A stretch of DNA of 64,000 nt from Ammoniphilus oxalaticus (lineage in GTDB: Bacteria; Bacillota; Bacilli; Aneurinibacillales; RAOX-1), in contig NZ_MCHY01000009.1 of assembly GCF_003609605.1 (NCBI RefSeq), forward strand, positions 94,074 to 158,073, read 5' to 3'. Shown in pieces: positions 1 to 9,205 of the stretch. A model generated the notes under the pieces. That model had not been told where the DNA came from and made no database searches. It worked only from the letters and a program-made list of their open reading frames with translations. The translations under genes were made by a program, and so were the position numbers. Position 1 is the stretch's first letter. Each line of letters opens with the position of its first letter.

Positions 1-90
1 ATTTACAACCGTTCCTTGAAAAATAGACAGAAATTTGATTCACCCAACAATCCTCTTTATTATCCTGAAGTGATGACTCATTGATAATAT

Positions 91-131
91 AAGCCCTCAA
101 ACTCTTTTTAAGAGTATGAGGGCTTTCTTTT
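91..131 (+). terminator. Rho-independent terminator
   Basis: Stem AAGCCCTCA / TGAGGGCTT with a partly paired interior, followed by TCTTTT. It probably ends a plus-strand gene that lies before the window. Nothing else is recognisable in the first 270 bases. Confidence 0.7.
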
Positions 132-272
132 GTCTATCTTGCACAGGATCTGCTACGTCGGTTAGGTGTCACGAACACATTTAAATGATCACAACCGTTG
201 AGCGACCATACCCCCAGCGATTCGGTCATGATCTACCTATATTAGAAAAATCTGCAGAGTCCAAAAGTTACC

Positions 273-1184
273 TTATTCATAATAGGTTCCTCTGTTAAAG
301 CCAATCTTCTTAAAATTATTGGATAAAACCCGCTGTATTCTCCTTTTTGATTCTATGACCTTACACCACTCGTGAATCACATTAGTTGTTATCTTCTGCT
401 CCGGAAAAAGGAGCCTGAATTCATTCACACTGCGCATCACGGCGTCATCGATGGATTCTTTATGGCCGCACTCAGCGCAAACCACCCGTTTACCAATTAT
501 CCTGACGCTAAAATCTGAACACTTAGCGCAAGTAATTCCCTTTTTCAATTTGGTAAATTCGAAAGTGGGGAGTTGCCTATAAGGGGATTCCGCAAGATGC
601 AATGAAATTAAGAGATCGGCTAATTGTTTGTGTTTATTACTTAGTTTTGTCGAATGGGTTTGGAGCTTATCAAAATAATTATCTAGCTGTGTCGGGAATA
701 TAAACGGCAATTCAAGAGGAGCTTGATACAGGGTAAAAGTGGGGTTGATAAAAACGACAACTGCTGTGATCGGAATTGAAAATTGATGTTCGCGTATCAG
801 ACGACGCAATAAGGACTCGGTCCTTCTTAATTGAATGAGCGGGTTAATAACTTCAAATTTTGGCCTTTTATAAAATCGATCCTGTTCATAATAGAAATCA
901 CCTTCATAATTTTTAACTTCAAACAGATAAAGCCTTTCAGAAACGATGACGAGTGTGTCAATCTGAAATACGGAATGATTTATTCAAACAATAAATCATG
1001 TAAAATCAGACCGTTCTTTGTAGACAGAGGCCCGATCCATGAATCAAACATGCGCTCTCCTTCATAACCTTTTCCAATATTTTCGAAATACTGCCTGTCC
1101 TCCTCCAATAAATTCATCCTTTTTTTCCAGTATTCCCAAAACCCTCCATTCAGTCGGTACTGTTCGAGACTTGTAACACAACAT
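273..1184 (-). pseudogene. NERD (nuclease-related) domain protein, broken by two frameshifts
   Basis: The intact C-terminal reading frame (809 down to 273) carries a CxxC...CxxC zinc-ribbon-like segment and the FINPTFTLYQAPL stretch typical of one Bacillales NERD family. Upstream on the same strand the rest of the family pattern is readable but in other frames. From an ATG at 1184 with AAGGAGGGGG in front, the first frame gives MLCYKSR...LGILEKK. It then shifts at a run of seven A (1120-1126) into KRMNLLEEDRQYF...LLFE. That frame hits TAA near 982, where loss of one base restores NHSVFQIDTLVI...LYLFEVKNYEGDF, including the conserved ID...EVKN core of the NERD nuclease fold. Two small indels therefore split one gene of about 300 codons. 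The family is linked to DNA processing by domain prediction only. The homopolymer shift could be an assembly error; the second shift is not in a homopolymer. Confidence 0.8.
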
Positions 1185-1392
1185 CTTCCCCCTCCTTTTT
1201 TTAGCGCATGACCTAACTTATAGACATATGTCCATTATAGCGCGTTCCCGCTGGTTAAAAAGTAGTTATGTAGGGCATCTCAACGGACCAAAAAGACACC
1301 CCACATCACCTGGGTTCACCCATAATCACATTGTGTGAATTAAGTTCACTCAATTTCATCCAGCTCTCCCCATCCACCTAAACTGCCCAAAA

Positions 1393-2235
1393 TTAAAACC
1401 AAAGAGCTTTTGCGTCCATTTCAGGAACGAGCCCTTCCTTAGCCGCCCGATCAAGTAAAGCGCGGACCGCCGCGTAACCTGCTTCGCCCAATTCCGCTGT
1501 AAACGAGTTAACGTATAAATCAATGTGAGCTTTTGCAACTTCTGGAGCCATTTCCTGAGCATGATGCAGCACGTACGCTTGCGAGACGGTTGAATTTTTC
1601 CAAGCATATTCTACTGAAGCGCGGATCCATTTTGTTAATGAATCCAAATCTAACGACCGCCGCGCAACGATCGCTCCTAACGGAATGGGTAACCCCGTGT
1701 CCCCTTCCCACCAGTTTCCTAAATCGGTCATTAGTTTTAAACCGTAGGATGGGTAGGTAAAACGGGCTTCATGAATGACTAAGCCAGCATCAATTTTGCC
1801 GTCCCTAACAGCTGGCATGATTTCATCAAATGGCATTACCGTAATTTTTCGAGGGGCTCCGCCAGGGACTTGTTGCGCCGCCCATAGTCGGAACAAAAGA
1901 TAGGCGGTTGAACGCTCACTCGGCACTGCTACCTCACACTCAGCTAGATCGAGCGCAGAACGCTCCTGTTTTGTTAAGATAAGCGGTCCACACCCTCTTC
2001 CTAATGCGCCGCCACACGGCAACAGAGCATATTCGGAAAGAGCCCACGGTAAAGCAGCATAAGATATTTTCATGACATCAGGTCCATTCCCGCTTTCTGC
2101 CCAATGATTCGTAATATCGATATCAGCATACGTAACATCAAATTCGGGCGTCCCTTCAATGAGCCCATGGACCAACGCGTGAAATACAAATGTGTCGTTT
2201 GGACATGGTGAAAAAGCAATTTGTAATCTACTCAA
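1393..2235 (-). CDS. mqnD: 1,4-dihydroxy-6-naphthoate synthase (menaquinone, futalosine route)
   Basis: A 280-residue protein with the MqnD start, IAFSPCPNDTFVFHALVHG, of the periplasmic-binding-protein-like fold used by MqnA/MqnD. MqnD converts cyclic dehypoxanthinylfutalosine to 1,4-dihydroxy-6-naphthoate in the cytosol. Translation starts at TTG (2235) behind an AAGGAGGTC ribosome binding site that overlaps the end of mqnB; the two genes are 1 base apart and surely co-transcribed. mqnA, mqnC and mqnE are not in the window. Full length, no damage seen. Confidence 0.93.
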   Translation of the reverse strand: MSRLQIAFSPCPNDTFVFHALVHGLIEGTPEFDVTYADIDITNHWAESGNGPDVMKISYAALPWALSEYALLPCGGALGRGCGPLILTKQERSALDLAECEVAVPSERSTAYLLFRLWAAQQVPGGAPRKITVMPFDEIMPAVRDGKIDAGLVIHEARFTYPSYGLKLMTDLGNWWEGDTGLPIPLGAIVARRSLDLDSLTKWIRASVEYAWKNSTVSQAYVLHHAQEMAPEVAKAHIDLYVNSFTAELGEAGYAAVRALLDRAAKEGLVPEMDAKALWF

Positions 2236-2236
2236 C

Positions 2237-2893
2237 TTAAAAGACCTCCTTGAATAATGCAGCCGCTTGAGTCAGCGCATCTAAAGCTGCGTCAATCCGC
2301 CATTCGGCCCGATTACGCGGACCGACCCCATTTGAAATCGCTCGTATTTCCAAAACAGGAACCCTTCTCTGCTTAGCGGCAACCGCGACCCCATAACCTT
2401 CCATCGCTTCCGCGACAGCTCCAGGAACGCGCCTGACTAACTCCTCCGCCCTTGCCTTTGTTCCAGTCACAGTCGACACGGTTAAAATTGAACCGATCGT
2501 GATAGATAGGTTCGCCTTCTTAGCCGTAGCCACCATTCGCTCCACCAAACCAGTCGCTGTCTGAAAACGGGTTGAACCGAAGCCAAGCTCATCCACACTT
2601 TGAAATCCGTCTGGCGTTTCCACTCCTAAATCAGCGGCAATGATCTCATCAGCAACCACGAGTGAGCCGACATCTGCCCGATTTTGAAAGCCCCCTGCAA
2701 TCCCAACGTTTAAAACCAAATCGTACTGACCTTCCATTAAGGCTGCCATCGTATTTGCTGCAGCCGCGGCGGGACCAACACCAGCAATTTTGACCGAAAA
2801 TTGTTCTGTTTGGCCGAGCCCGCGTAAAACTGCTTCTCGTTCTTTCTCAACAGAAGTCATAATTAAAACCCGTTTTTTAAGTGTTCCATCCAC
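2237..2893 (-). CDS. mqnB: Futalosine hydrolase
   Basis: A 218-residue member of the PNP/UDP phosphorylase superfamily (nucleosidase branch). It has the glycine-rich NVGIAGGF segment in the first half and AEAMEGYGVA near residue 165, where MTA/SAH-type nucleosidases bind ribose. MqnB removes hypoxanthine from futalosine to give dehypoxanthine futalosine. The pairing with mqnD separates it from the related MTA/SAH nucleosidase. Start is GTG at 2893 behind AAGGGGGG; a nearby ATG is out of frame. First gene of the mqnBD unit. Confidence 0.9.
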   Translation of the reverse strand: MDGTLKKRVLIMTSVEKEREAVLRGLGQTEQFSVKIAGVGPAAAAANTMAALMEGQYDLVLNVGIAGGFQNRADVGSLVVADEIIAADLGVETPDGFQSVDELGFGSTRFQTATGLVERMVATAKKANLSITIGSILTVSTVTGTKARAEELVRRVPGAVAEAMEGYGVAVAAKQRRVPVLEIRAISNGVGPRNRAEWRIDAALDALTQAAALFKEVF

Positions 2894-2943
2894 GCGCCTG
2901 TCCCCCCTTTCCTATCCTTCTTAAATCCAATCTTAACTTTCTT

Positions 2944-2980
2944 TAAAAAAGGAACCCGCTATCACTTTTTAGCAGGTTCC
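2944..2980 (-). terminator. Terminator of the aldo/keto reductase gene
   Basis: On the minus strand GGAACCTGCT...AGCGGGTTCC is followed by TTTTTTA. It separates the reductase gene from mqnB. Confidence 0.75.
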
Positions 2981-2996
2981 ACCTCATTTCTTAAAT

Positions 2997-3866
2997 TTAC
3001 TCAATATCTAACGGCAATTTTCGGGTAGGCTTTGGAAAAACCTGATCAAGCCTTTGTAAGTCCTCTTCAGTCAATTTAATTGAAGCTGCAGCGGCGTTCT
3101 CGCGAACGTGTTGCTCCTGTGACGCTTTCGGAATGGCTATGACCTGATCTGAACGGATCGCCCACGCAAGGATGATTTGTAGCGGCCGTACCCCATGTTG
3201 TTTGGCAATCTCACTGATCGTCGCATCATTTAACAATTTCCTACTGAGCGAGCCCCCTTGCGCCAACGGACAATAGGCCATAACTGGCGCCCGACGTTCT
3301 TGCTGCCAAGGCATCAACGAATATTCAATTCCCCTTGAACCTAAATGATAGAGCACCTGATTCGTGACACAATTGGATCCATTTTCAAGTTCCCATAATT
3401 CCTGCATGTCATCAATATCAAAGTTAGAAACACCCCATCGCAAAATTTTACCTTCCTGTTTGAGTCGCTCCATCCCTTCAATTGTTTCCTTCAACGGAAT
3501 ACCGCCTCGCCAATGCAAAAGATACAAATCTAGACGATCCGTCCCTAACCGCTTCAAACTATTTTCACACGCGGTAGAAATGGTATCGAGTCCCGCATTA
3601 TGCGGATAAACTTTTGAAACTAAAAACACATCATCCCGACGCCCTTTGATCGCTTCACCCACGAGCGCTTCAGACTGACCATTTCCATACATTTCGGCCG
3701 TATCAATAAGTGTCATCCCTAGCTCAATGCCAAGTTGCAAAGCTTTAATTTCCCTCGCTCTAATCGCAGGGTTCTCCCCCATATACCAAGTGCCTTGTCC
3801 TAAAGCCGGCGCAACCGTCCCATCTGACAACGTTACTTTCTTCGGTAATTCAATTGGTTGACTCAT
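2997..3866 (-). CDS. Aldo/keto reductase
   Basis: A 289-residue TIM-barrel NAD(P)H oxidoreductase. The catalytic tetrad of the family is visible: Asp55 and Tyr60 (DTAEMYGNG), Lys86 (LVSKVYP) and His119 (LYLLHW). The C-terminal IPKASQEQHVREN segment matches the cofactor-binding end of bacterial AKRs of the YtbE/YeaE kind. It would reduce aldehydes or ketones in the cytosol; the substrate cannot be told from sequence. Single-gene unit with its own terminator, divergent from the disulfide pair. Confidence 0.88.
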   Translation of the reverse strand: MSQPIELPKKVTLSDGTVAPALGQGTWYMGENPAIRAREIKALQLGIELGMTLIDTAEMYGNGQSEALVGEAIKGRRDDVFLVSKVYPHNAGLDTISTACENSLKRLGTDRLDLYLLHWRGGIPLKETIEGMERLKQEGKILRWGVSNFDIDDMQELWELENGSNCVTNQVLYHLGSRGIEYSLMPWQQERRAPVMAYCPLAQGGSLSRKLLNDATISEIAKQHGVRPLQIILAWAIRSDQVIAIPKASQEQHVRENAAAASIKLTEEDLQRLDQVFPKPTRKLPLDIE

Positions 3867-3997
3867 CGCAGTTTATTTCGCTCCTTTACTTCTAATGTTG
3901 ATAACGTCCAATCACTATAAAATTTAGTATACTATTTATTTACAGGTGATTCTAGCAACGAGAAGTCACCGCGACTTAATCTCCGAATAAACGCTTA

Positions 3998-4027
3998 TTG
4001 ACAAGCTTCGCAACTAAACACTACACT
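3998..4027 (+). promoter_or_regulatory. Possible sigma-A promoter for the disulfide oxidoreductase pair
   Basis: TTGACA (3998-4003), an 18-base spacer and TACACT (4022-4027) lie 46 bases before the chosen start. The -10 box is weak. Confidence 0.4.
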
Positions 4028-4072
4028 AAACGTGATTGAGAGAATTTGACTACACATGGAAAGGGAAAATAC

Positions 4073-4810
4073 ATGAGCAAAAAAGGGAATAAAGGACATA
4101 AACAAAACCAAGTTAAAAAACGTTCACAAGCAAAACTGATGAATGTGTCGCTCGCTATTCTTTTAATTCTAATCATCGGGGTCATTTTTTACAAAGCAGC
4201 TTCTGGTCCAGGATCAGGAACGGGAACAGGATTAAATGAAGCGGTTAACGCGGATATTTTTCAATTAGATCAGCAACCGATGCTCGGTTCTGAGCAAGCG
4301 CCGATTCAAATTATTGAATTCGCCGATTTTAAATGTTCAACTTGCCAACGATTTGGCAAACAAGTCTATCCTTCATTAAAAAAGGACTTCATTGATTCGG
4401 GACTGGTCCAATTTTATTTTATTAACTTTCCGGTTGTAAGTCCCAATGGCGATTCAGGAGCTGCCGCGATGGCCGTGGAAGCAGTCTATAACCAAAATCC
4501 CGATGAGTTTTGGAAGTACTATGAGGCTTTATTTGCCCAGCCAGAAGAGACCGACGCATGGAATGCGGACAGACTCGTTCAGATTGCGAAAGACGCGAAC
4601 GTGGAAGTCGATTATGAACAACTAAAAGAAGATATTGAACAGAAGAACACAATCAAAGCTGTCAATCAGGACATAACGATTGGCGATCAAGCCGGCGTTG
4701 ATGGAACACCAACCCTCTTTTTAAATGGAAAACAAGTGCCAATTCAAATTTCATTAGATTATAACTCTTTTAAACAGCTAATCCAAAAAGAGATCGATGA
4801 GAACTCATGA
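4073..4810 (+). CDS. bdbD: DsbA-like thiol-disulfide oxidoreductase (BdbD-like)
   Basis: Basic N-terminal tail, one membrane anchor at about residues 23-41, then a thioredoxin-fold DsbA domain. The active site C-S-T-C is at Cys88/Cys91 and the cis-proline loop is GVDGTPTLF. It would oxidise cysteines in exported proteins on the outer face of the membrane. I chose ATG 4073 (AAGGGA in front) over a TTG 27 bases upstream. The stop overlaps the start of the BdbC-like partner by 4 bases, the usual coupling of such pairs. The symbol is assigned by similarity and context. Confidence 0.85.
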   Translation: MSKKGNKGHKQNQVKKRSQAKLMNVSLAILLILIIGVIFYKAASGPGSGTGTGLNEAVNADIFQLDQQPMLGSEQAPIQIIEFADFKCSTCQRFGKQVYPSLKKDFIDSGLVQFYFINFPVVSPNGDSGAAAMAVEAVYNQNPDEFWKYYEALFAQPEETDAWNADRLVQIAKDANVEVDYEQLKEDIEQKNTIKAVNQDITIGDQAGVDGTPTLFLNGKQVPIQISLDYNSFKQLIQKEIDENS

Positions 4811-5214
4811 TCAAGGAGTACAGCCTGTATTTCGCTTGGCTTGTAGCTGTGATCGCTACGGGGGGCAGTTTATACTTTAGTGAATTTATGTATTATGCGC
4901 CTTGTGAGTTGTGCTGGTATCAGCGCATTTTTATGTATCCGCTCGTGTTCCTGCTCGGCATAGCCGCTTATAAACAAGATCGGGCGATCATTCCTTACGC
5001 CAAAGTATTGACCGTGATTGGGATGAGCATCTCTATCTTTCATTACTTGGAACAAAAAATCCCTGCTATGCAAAAGCTTTCTATTTGCTCAAGTGGCGTA
5101 CCATGCAGTGGGCAATATATCAATTGGTTTGGGTTTATTACCATTCCGTTTCTAGCCCTGATGGGATTTGCGCTCATTTTTTGGCTACTATCCGCCACAA
5201 AAGGTAAATCTTAA
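4807..5214 (+). CDS. bdbC: DsbB-like disulfide bond formation protein (BdbC-like)
   Basis: A 135-residue integral membrane protein with four predicted membrane segments. The DsbB signature CELCWYQR (Cys33/Cys36) follows the first helix and a second cysteine pair (CSSGVPC) lies in the outer loop near residue 95. It passes electrons from the reduced DsbA-like partner to quinone; menaquinone is the likely acceptor here. Start overlaps the upstream stop (ATGA). Confidence 0.9.
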   Translation: MIKEYSLYFAWLVAVIATGGSLYFSEFMYYAPCELCWYQRIFMYPLVFLLGIAAYKQDRAIIPYAKVLTVIGMSISIFHYLEQKIPAMQKLSICSSGVPCSGQYINWFGFITIPFLALMGFALIFWLLSATKGKS

Positions 5215-5220
5215 CAAACA

Positions 5221-5248
5221 AAAAGGACCTACTGTATAGGTCCTTTTT
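5221..5248. terminator. Bidirectional terminator
   Basis: Perfect 11-bp stem AAAAGGACCTA / TAGGTCCTTTT between the convergent bdbC and aroD genes, with U-runs on both strands. Confidence 0.85.
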
Positions 5249-5255
5249 CATCCAC

Positions 5256-6029
5256 TTAGTTAGAGGCATTCTGCAATTGGGTAATCATTGCTCGCAAATC
5301 GGCGATCGGTATCTGACCTGGCGCTGATTCTTCATTGCCAATCGCAAAAGTAACTGCGGACCCGAACATCCAACCCGCAACACGCGTGATCGCGCCCAGT
5401 CCTCCCATTGAAATCGCGATCAAAGGAATAGACAATTCTTCTTGCGTCGTTTGCGCCGCTTGTAACAACTGTAAAACGTCTGCGTTTGACTGGGGCATCA
5501 CCGCTATTTTAGCCATATCCGCTCCTAATTGTTCCGCCTGACGGAGCTTGTCTATAAGAATTGAGCTCTCAGGCGTCTTTTCAAAGTTATGATAGGATAG
5601 GACTACATAAACGCCTGCTTGCTTTGCTGTTGCGAGCACACCTTCTATCCGTTGCTGATCATTTCTAATCTCATAGTCGACAAGATCAATATAACCCGTT
5701 CGACAAATAGCGTTAATTAAATTCACAATCTCTTCTTCAGATCGTTCAACCGGTTGGCCTCCCTCATGGATGGAACGAATCGTAAATAATAAAGGGATCT
5801 CTCCAACCTCTCCCCGAATCATCCGAGCAGCGACGATAACACTTTCTAAATTTGCTAACTCTGAGAAGAAATCAGCGCGCCATTCGATCATATCTGGTTT
5901 TTTAGAAACCGCCTGCTTACATTCCTTTACCAATTGATCAACACTTTGACTGATTAATGGAATGCAAATGATCGGTTGACCGCTTCCTATCTCTGTCCCT
6001 CTCACATTTACCGCTTTTGTTCGGGTCAT
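5256..6029 (-). CDS. aroD: Type I 3-dehydroquinate dehydratase
   Basis: A 257-residue class I enzyme of the shikimate pathway (3-dehydroquinate to 3-dehydroshikimate). From the chosen start, the Schiff-base lysine is Lys174 (ADMAKIAVMP), the catalytic His147 lies in VLSYHNF, and the substrate-binding EWR motif is at 49-51. Start ATG 6029 is preceded by GAGGAG at good spacing; an in-frame ATG 33 bases upstream lacks this. It stands alone, not in an aro cluster. Confidence 0.92.
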   Translation of the reverse strand: MTRTKAVNVRGTEIGSGQPIICIPLISQSVDQLVKECKQAVSKKPDMIEWRADFFSELANLESVIVAARMIRGEVGEIPLLFTIRSIHEGGQPVERSEEEIVNLINAICRTGYIDLVDYEIRNDQQRIEGVLATAKQAGVYVVLSYHNFEKTPESSILIDKLRQAEQLGADMAKIAVMPQSNADVLQLLQAAQTTQEELSIPLIAISMGGLGAITRVAGWMFGSAVTFAIGNEESAPGQIPIADLRAMITQLQNASN

Positions 6030-6285
6030 GCTCCCAACTCCTCTGTTCCAGTTCATTTCCATTATTATAGTACAAACACCAACATTTTTTTAGTTAAACT
6101 TTCCATTACCATAATTACATATTTATGTAAAGGAAATCGCGATTAAAAAATTCTCATAATTTCTTCATTAAATTGGATAACCCTTCTGCCATATAGCTCT
6201 GTTCCACTTTATGTAAGTTATGGAATTTTTAATTCTGCTATACTTTTCCTAGTGAAACCCAGAAAGTACTAGGAGGAGTAGAAAC

Positions 6286-7131
6286 TTGAAAAACTTTAAG
6301 AATCTTACATTCAGAAAAATTATGACTATGACATTAGGCTTGTCCCTTGTTTTAACCGCCTTTCCATCCGTTTTACCAGGGGAACCTGCAACCGTCTCTG
6401 CCGCCTCTGTCTCAGGAAGCAAGATCGTTTCAACTGGAAAAAAATATCTTGGTGTCCCTTATAAACTTGGCGGCAAAACCCCTTCCGCTTTTGATTGCCA
6501 AGGCTTTACACATTATGTATATAAAAAGCATGGAATTAATTTACCCTTTGGGGCGAGAAACCAATCGAAAGTTGGAAAAAAGGTTAGCGTAAATAATTTA
6601 CAAGTAGGCGACCTTGTTTTCTTCTCCACAAAAGCGACGATGAAATATAGCGCATCTTCAATCAAGAGAATTGGACACGTTGGAATCTACGCTGGAAACG
6701 GAAAAGTACTACATACGTGGGGAACTGGCGGGGTACGCATACAGGATGCAAGCAAAGGTTGGTGGCGAGATCATTATGTAACCGCAAGAAGGGTATTGCC
6801 AACCAAAACAAGTTCAAAGTCGTTATCCTTAACCTCTCAAGCTAAAACTGAAGTTAATTCACTGCGCAGCCTGTTGAAAAAAAATGGATATAAATCGTAT
6901 TCCAATCCAAATGACTGGCTAAAGAAAGGGAAGACCGTAAGTAAATCTTCAATTAAACGGGGGGATATCGCTTTCTTTTCGATGAATGGAAAAAAGTCTA
7001 GCATCGATCATGCCGCGGTCTATTTAGGTAATAACGAGCTTTTATACCAAACAAAATCAGGTTCAAAAAAATATAAAGCGAATTCTTCGTATGTCCTCGA
7101 TCGATTGGTCGTCATCAAAAGAGCTAGCTAA
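6286..7131 (+). CDS. Secreted NlpC/P60 family cell-wall hydrolase
   Basis: TTG start behind AGGAGGAG. A basic N-terminus and hydrophobic segment to about residue 40 (ending in VSAAS) look like a secretion signal. An NlpC/P60 domain follows, with the catalytic Cys in FDCQGFTHYVY, the His in GHVGIYAG and the polar third residue in LHTWG. It would cut peptide bonds of the peptidoglycan stem peptide. A second, shorter stretch at about 200-275 (RGDIAFFS...IDHAAVYLG) resembles the His half of another NlpC/P60 domain but has no catalytic Cys, so it may be a degenerate copy. Confidence 0.85.
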   Translation: MKNFKNLTFRKIMTMTLGLSLVLTAFPSVLPGEPATVSAASVSGSKIVSTGKKYLGVPYKLGGKTPSAFDCQGFTHYVYKKHGINLPFGARNQSKVGKKVSVNNLQVGDLVFFSTKATMKYSASSIKRIGHVGIYAGNGKVLHTWGTGGVRIQDASKGWWRDHYVTARRVLPTKTSSKSLSLTSQAKTEVNSLRSLLKKNGYKSYSNPNDWLKKGKTVSKSSIKRGDIAFFSMNGKKSSIDHAAVYLGNNELLYQTKSGSKKYKANSSYVLDRLVVIKRAS

Positions 7132-7146
7132 ATATGTCGTCATTTG

Positions 7147-7184
7147 AAGCAACAGCTGGCTAATTGTCGGCTGTTGCTTGTTTT
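7147..7184 (+). terminator. Terminator after the NlpC/P60 gene
   Basis: 10-bp stem AAGCAACAGC / GCTGTTGCTT followed by GTTTT. Confidence 0.75.
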
Positions 7185-7224
7185 CTGGACAAATAAGGTC
7201 AATAAACGTTCACAGAACTGTAAT

Positions 7225-7252
7225 TTGATTGTCACCTTCGCTTTGTTATAAT
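7225..7252 (+). promoter_or_regulatory. Sigma-A type promoter of hemY
   Basis: TTGATT (7225-7230), 16-base spacer, TATAAT (7247-7252), 32 bases before the TTG start. Confidence 0.55.
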
Positions 7253-7283
7253 TAGCGAAAGGAATCTATGAGAGGTGTTTATA

Positions 7284-8684
7284 TTGAAAACAGTTGTAGT
7301 CATCGGCGGCGGCATTACCGGGCTATCTGCGGCTTATCATTTGCAACAACAAGCGCAAGAAAATGATTTGCAAATTAGACTCATATTAGTTGAAGCCGAA
7401 CCGCGCCTAGGCGGCAAAATTAAAACCGAACACGCGGGAAGCTTCATCATGGAAACAGGAGCGGATTCGATCGTCACTCGTAAATTACATACAACTTCTT
7501 TTATGGAAGAGCTTCATCTAGAAGATGAGGTTGTCTATAATGCCACAGGCGCGTCCTTCCTTTATTCCGAAAATCAATTGAAGAGGATTCCAGAAGATAC
7601 TGTCTTTGGAATTCCATTAAGCATTGAATCCTTAGCAAAAAGTAATTTAGTTTCCGCCGAAGGAAAAGTCGAAGCATTGAAAGATTTTTATACAAAAAAC
7701 GATACGTTTACCGAACAAGACTCCGTCGGCGCATTTTTGGAACATTGCTTTGGCGAAGAATTAGTTCAAAAACAAATATCCCCCGTCCTATCTGGCGTAT
7801 ATTCCGGTCAACTTAACAACTTAACAATCGCCTCCACCCTCCCCTATCTCATTGAATACAAAAATAAATACGGCAGTATTATCAAGGGTTTATCGGAAAA
7901 TAAACACTTGTTTAAAACAGGGGAGAGTAAGTTTCTGTCTTTCAAAGATGGAATGTCCGCGCTCATTGACGCCTATGAAGCCAAGTTGTCTGATGCGCGC
8001 ATTATAAAAGGTGTTAAAGCGGAGTCGATCAGCAAGTCAGGAGAGTGTTACCAGATTCAGTTGGCCAATCAGGAAATGTTAGAAGCTGATTTCGTCGTAT
8101 TAAGCCCGATTCATTCGGTGGCCCAAACGTTATTGAACGACGAACAACTCGACAGCGATTTTAATCAGTTGAAAAACAACTCTTTAATTAGCATCTACCT
8201 TGGGTTTGATCTGCCTGATCACCTTCTTCCCGAAAATGGAACGGGTTATATCGTCTCCAACAGCAGTTCTGTCGTCTGTAACGCTTGCACCTGGGCGAGT
8301 AGGAAGTGGGAGCACACCGCAACGAATAATCGTTTGTTAGTTCGGCTATTCTATAAGAGTTCTGATCCCGCTTATCCTTCTTTGCTGCAGATGTCAAAAG
8401 ATGAATTAAAACAGGTAGCCTTACGAGATATTAAAAATAGTCTAGGCATTACTGGCGATCCGATCGAATACAACGTAACGAAATGGCATGAAACAATGCC
8501 GAACTACCATGTCAAACATCCGCAACTCGTCCGTTCTTTAGAATTAAAAATGGCGGAGAGATTTCCAAACATCCTCTTAGCAGGATGCTCCTATTACGGT
8601 GTTGGAATCGCAGACTGTATAGAAAACGGACAGCATACGGCAAAAGCAATCATAAACAAATTAAGCGGGGTTCCCGCGTCTTAG
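7284..8684 (+). CDS. hemY: Protoporphyrinogen/coproporphyrinogen III oxidase
   Basis: A 466-residue FAD enzyme. The N-terminal dinucleotide-binding motif VVIGGGITGLSAAYHL and the EAEPRLGGKIKTE loop are those of HemY/HemG-type flavoprotein oxidases, and the C-terminal GVGIADCIENG segment closes the FAD site. In Gram-positive bacteria this enzyme oxidises coproporphyrinogen III in haem synthesis. I chose TTG 7284 with GAGGTG 8 bases upstream, rather than GTG 7275 inside the binding site. hemE and hemH, usually adjacent, are absent here. Confidence 0.9.
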   Translation: MKTVVVIGGGITGLSAAYHLQQQAQENDLQIRLILVEAEPRLGGKIKTEHAGSFIMETGADSIVTRKLHTTSFMEELHLEDEVVYNATGASFLYSENQLKRIPEDTVFGIPLSIESLAKSNLVSAEGKVEALKDFYTKNDTFTEQDSVGAFLEHCFGEELVQKQISPVLSGVYSGQLNNLTIASTLPYLIEYKNKYGSIIKGLSENKHLFKTGESKFLSFKDGMSALIDAYEAKLSDARIIKGVKAESISKSGECYQIQLANQEMLEADFVVLSPIHSVAQTLLNDEQLDSDFNQLKNNSLISIYLGFDLPDHLLPENGTGYIVSNSSSVVCNACTWASRKWEHTATNNRLLVRLFYKSSDPAYPSLLQMSKDELKQVALRDIKNSLGITGDPIEYNVTKWHETMPNYHVKHPQLVRSLELKMAERFPNILLAGCSYYGVGIADCIENGQHTAKAIINKLSGVPAS

Positions 8685-8718
8685 TTAGCATATCTTTTAA
8701 AGGTCAAAGGGTGATGAA

Positions 8719-9099
8719 ATGATAGAGATAAAAACTTCCTCATTAAGCGATGGAGAATTCAACAGAGGGGTATTTGCCACACGCGATATAGCTAAAGGTG
8801 AGTTACTTCATCAAGCTCCCGTGATCCCATACCCAAATGAACAACATGTTCATATTGAGAAAACGATCCTAGCGGACTACGCATTTGAATACGGCGAAAA
8901 CCATACAGCCTTTGCGCTCGGTTACGGCATGCTGTTTAATCATTCCTATCAACCAAATGCGGATTATGAGCTTAATTTTGATGACCACACGATTGATTTT
9001 TATGCTTTAACGGCCATCAAAGCAGGCGAGGAAGTATTGATCAACTATAATGGCGAAGTGGATAACGATGACCCTTTATGGTTTTCTGATAACAGTTAG
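8719..9099 (+). CDS. Small SET-domain protein
   Basis: A 126-residue protein that is nearly all SET domain: GVFATRDIAKGELL at residues 18-31, the NHSYQPNA motif near 75 and GEEVLINYNG near 108, the expected methyl-donor and active-site strands. SET proteins are usually lysine methyltransferases; the target here is unknown and no pre-SET or post-SET zinc cluster is present. GGTGATG precedes the ATG. It follows hemY by 34 bases and may be co-transcribed. Confidence 0.8.
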   Translation: MIEIKTSSLSDGEFNRGVFATRDIAKGELLHQAPVIPYPNEQHVHIEKTILADYAFEYGENHTAFALGYGMLFNHSYQPNADYELNFDDHTIDFYALTAIKAGEEVLINYNGEVDNDDPLWFSDNS

Positions 9100-9146
9100 G
9101 CCCGTCGAATTGTAAAGGCTTATTATTTTCAATATTGGATGTATGA

Positions 9147-9186
9147 CCAAGAACCTATTCGATTTTCTCCGAACAGGTTCTTTTGG
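9147..9186. terminator. Bidirectional terminator
   Basis: Stem CCAAGAACCT / AGGTTCTTTTGG between the convergent SET-domain and nikR genes. Confidence 0.75.
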
Positions 9187-9205
9187 TATTTTGTGAGGTA
9201 GATAT

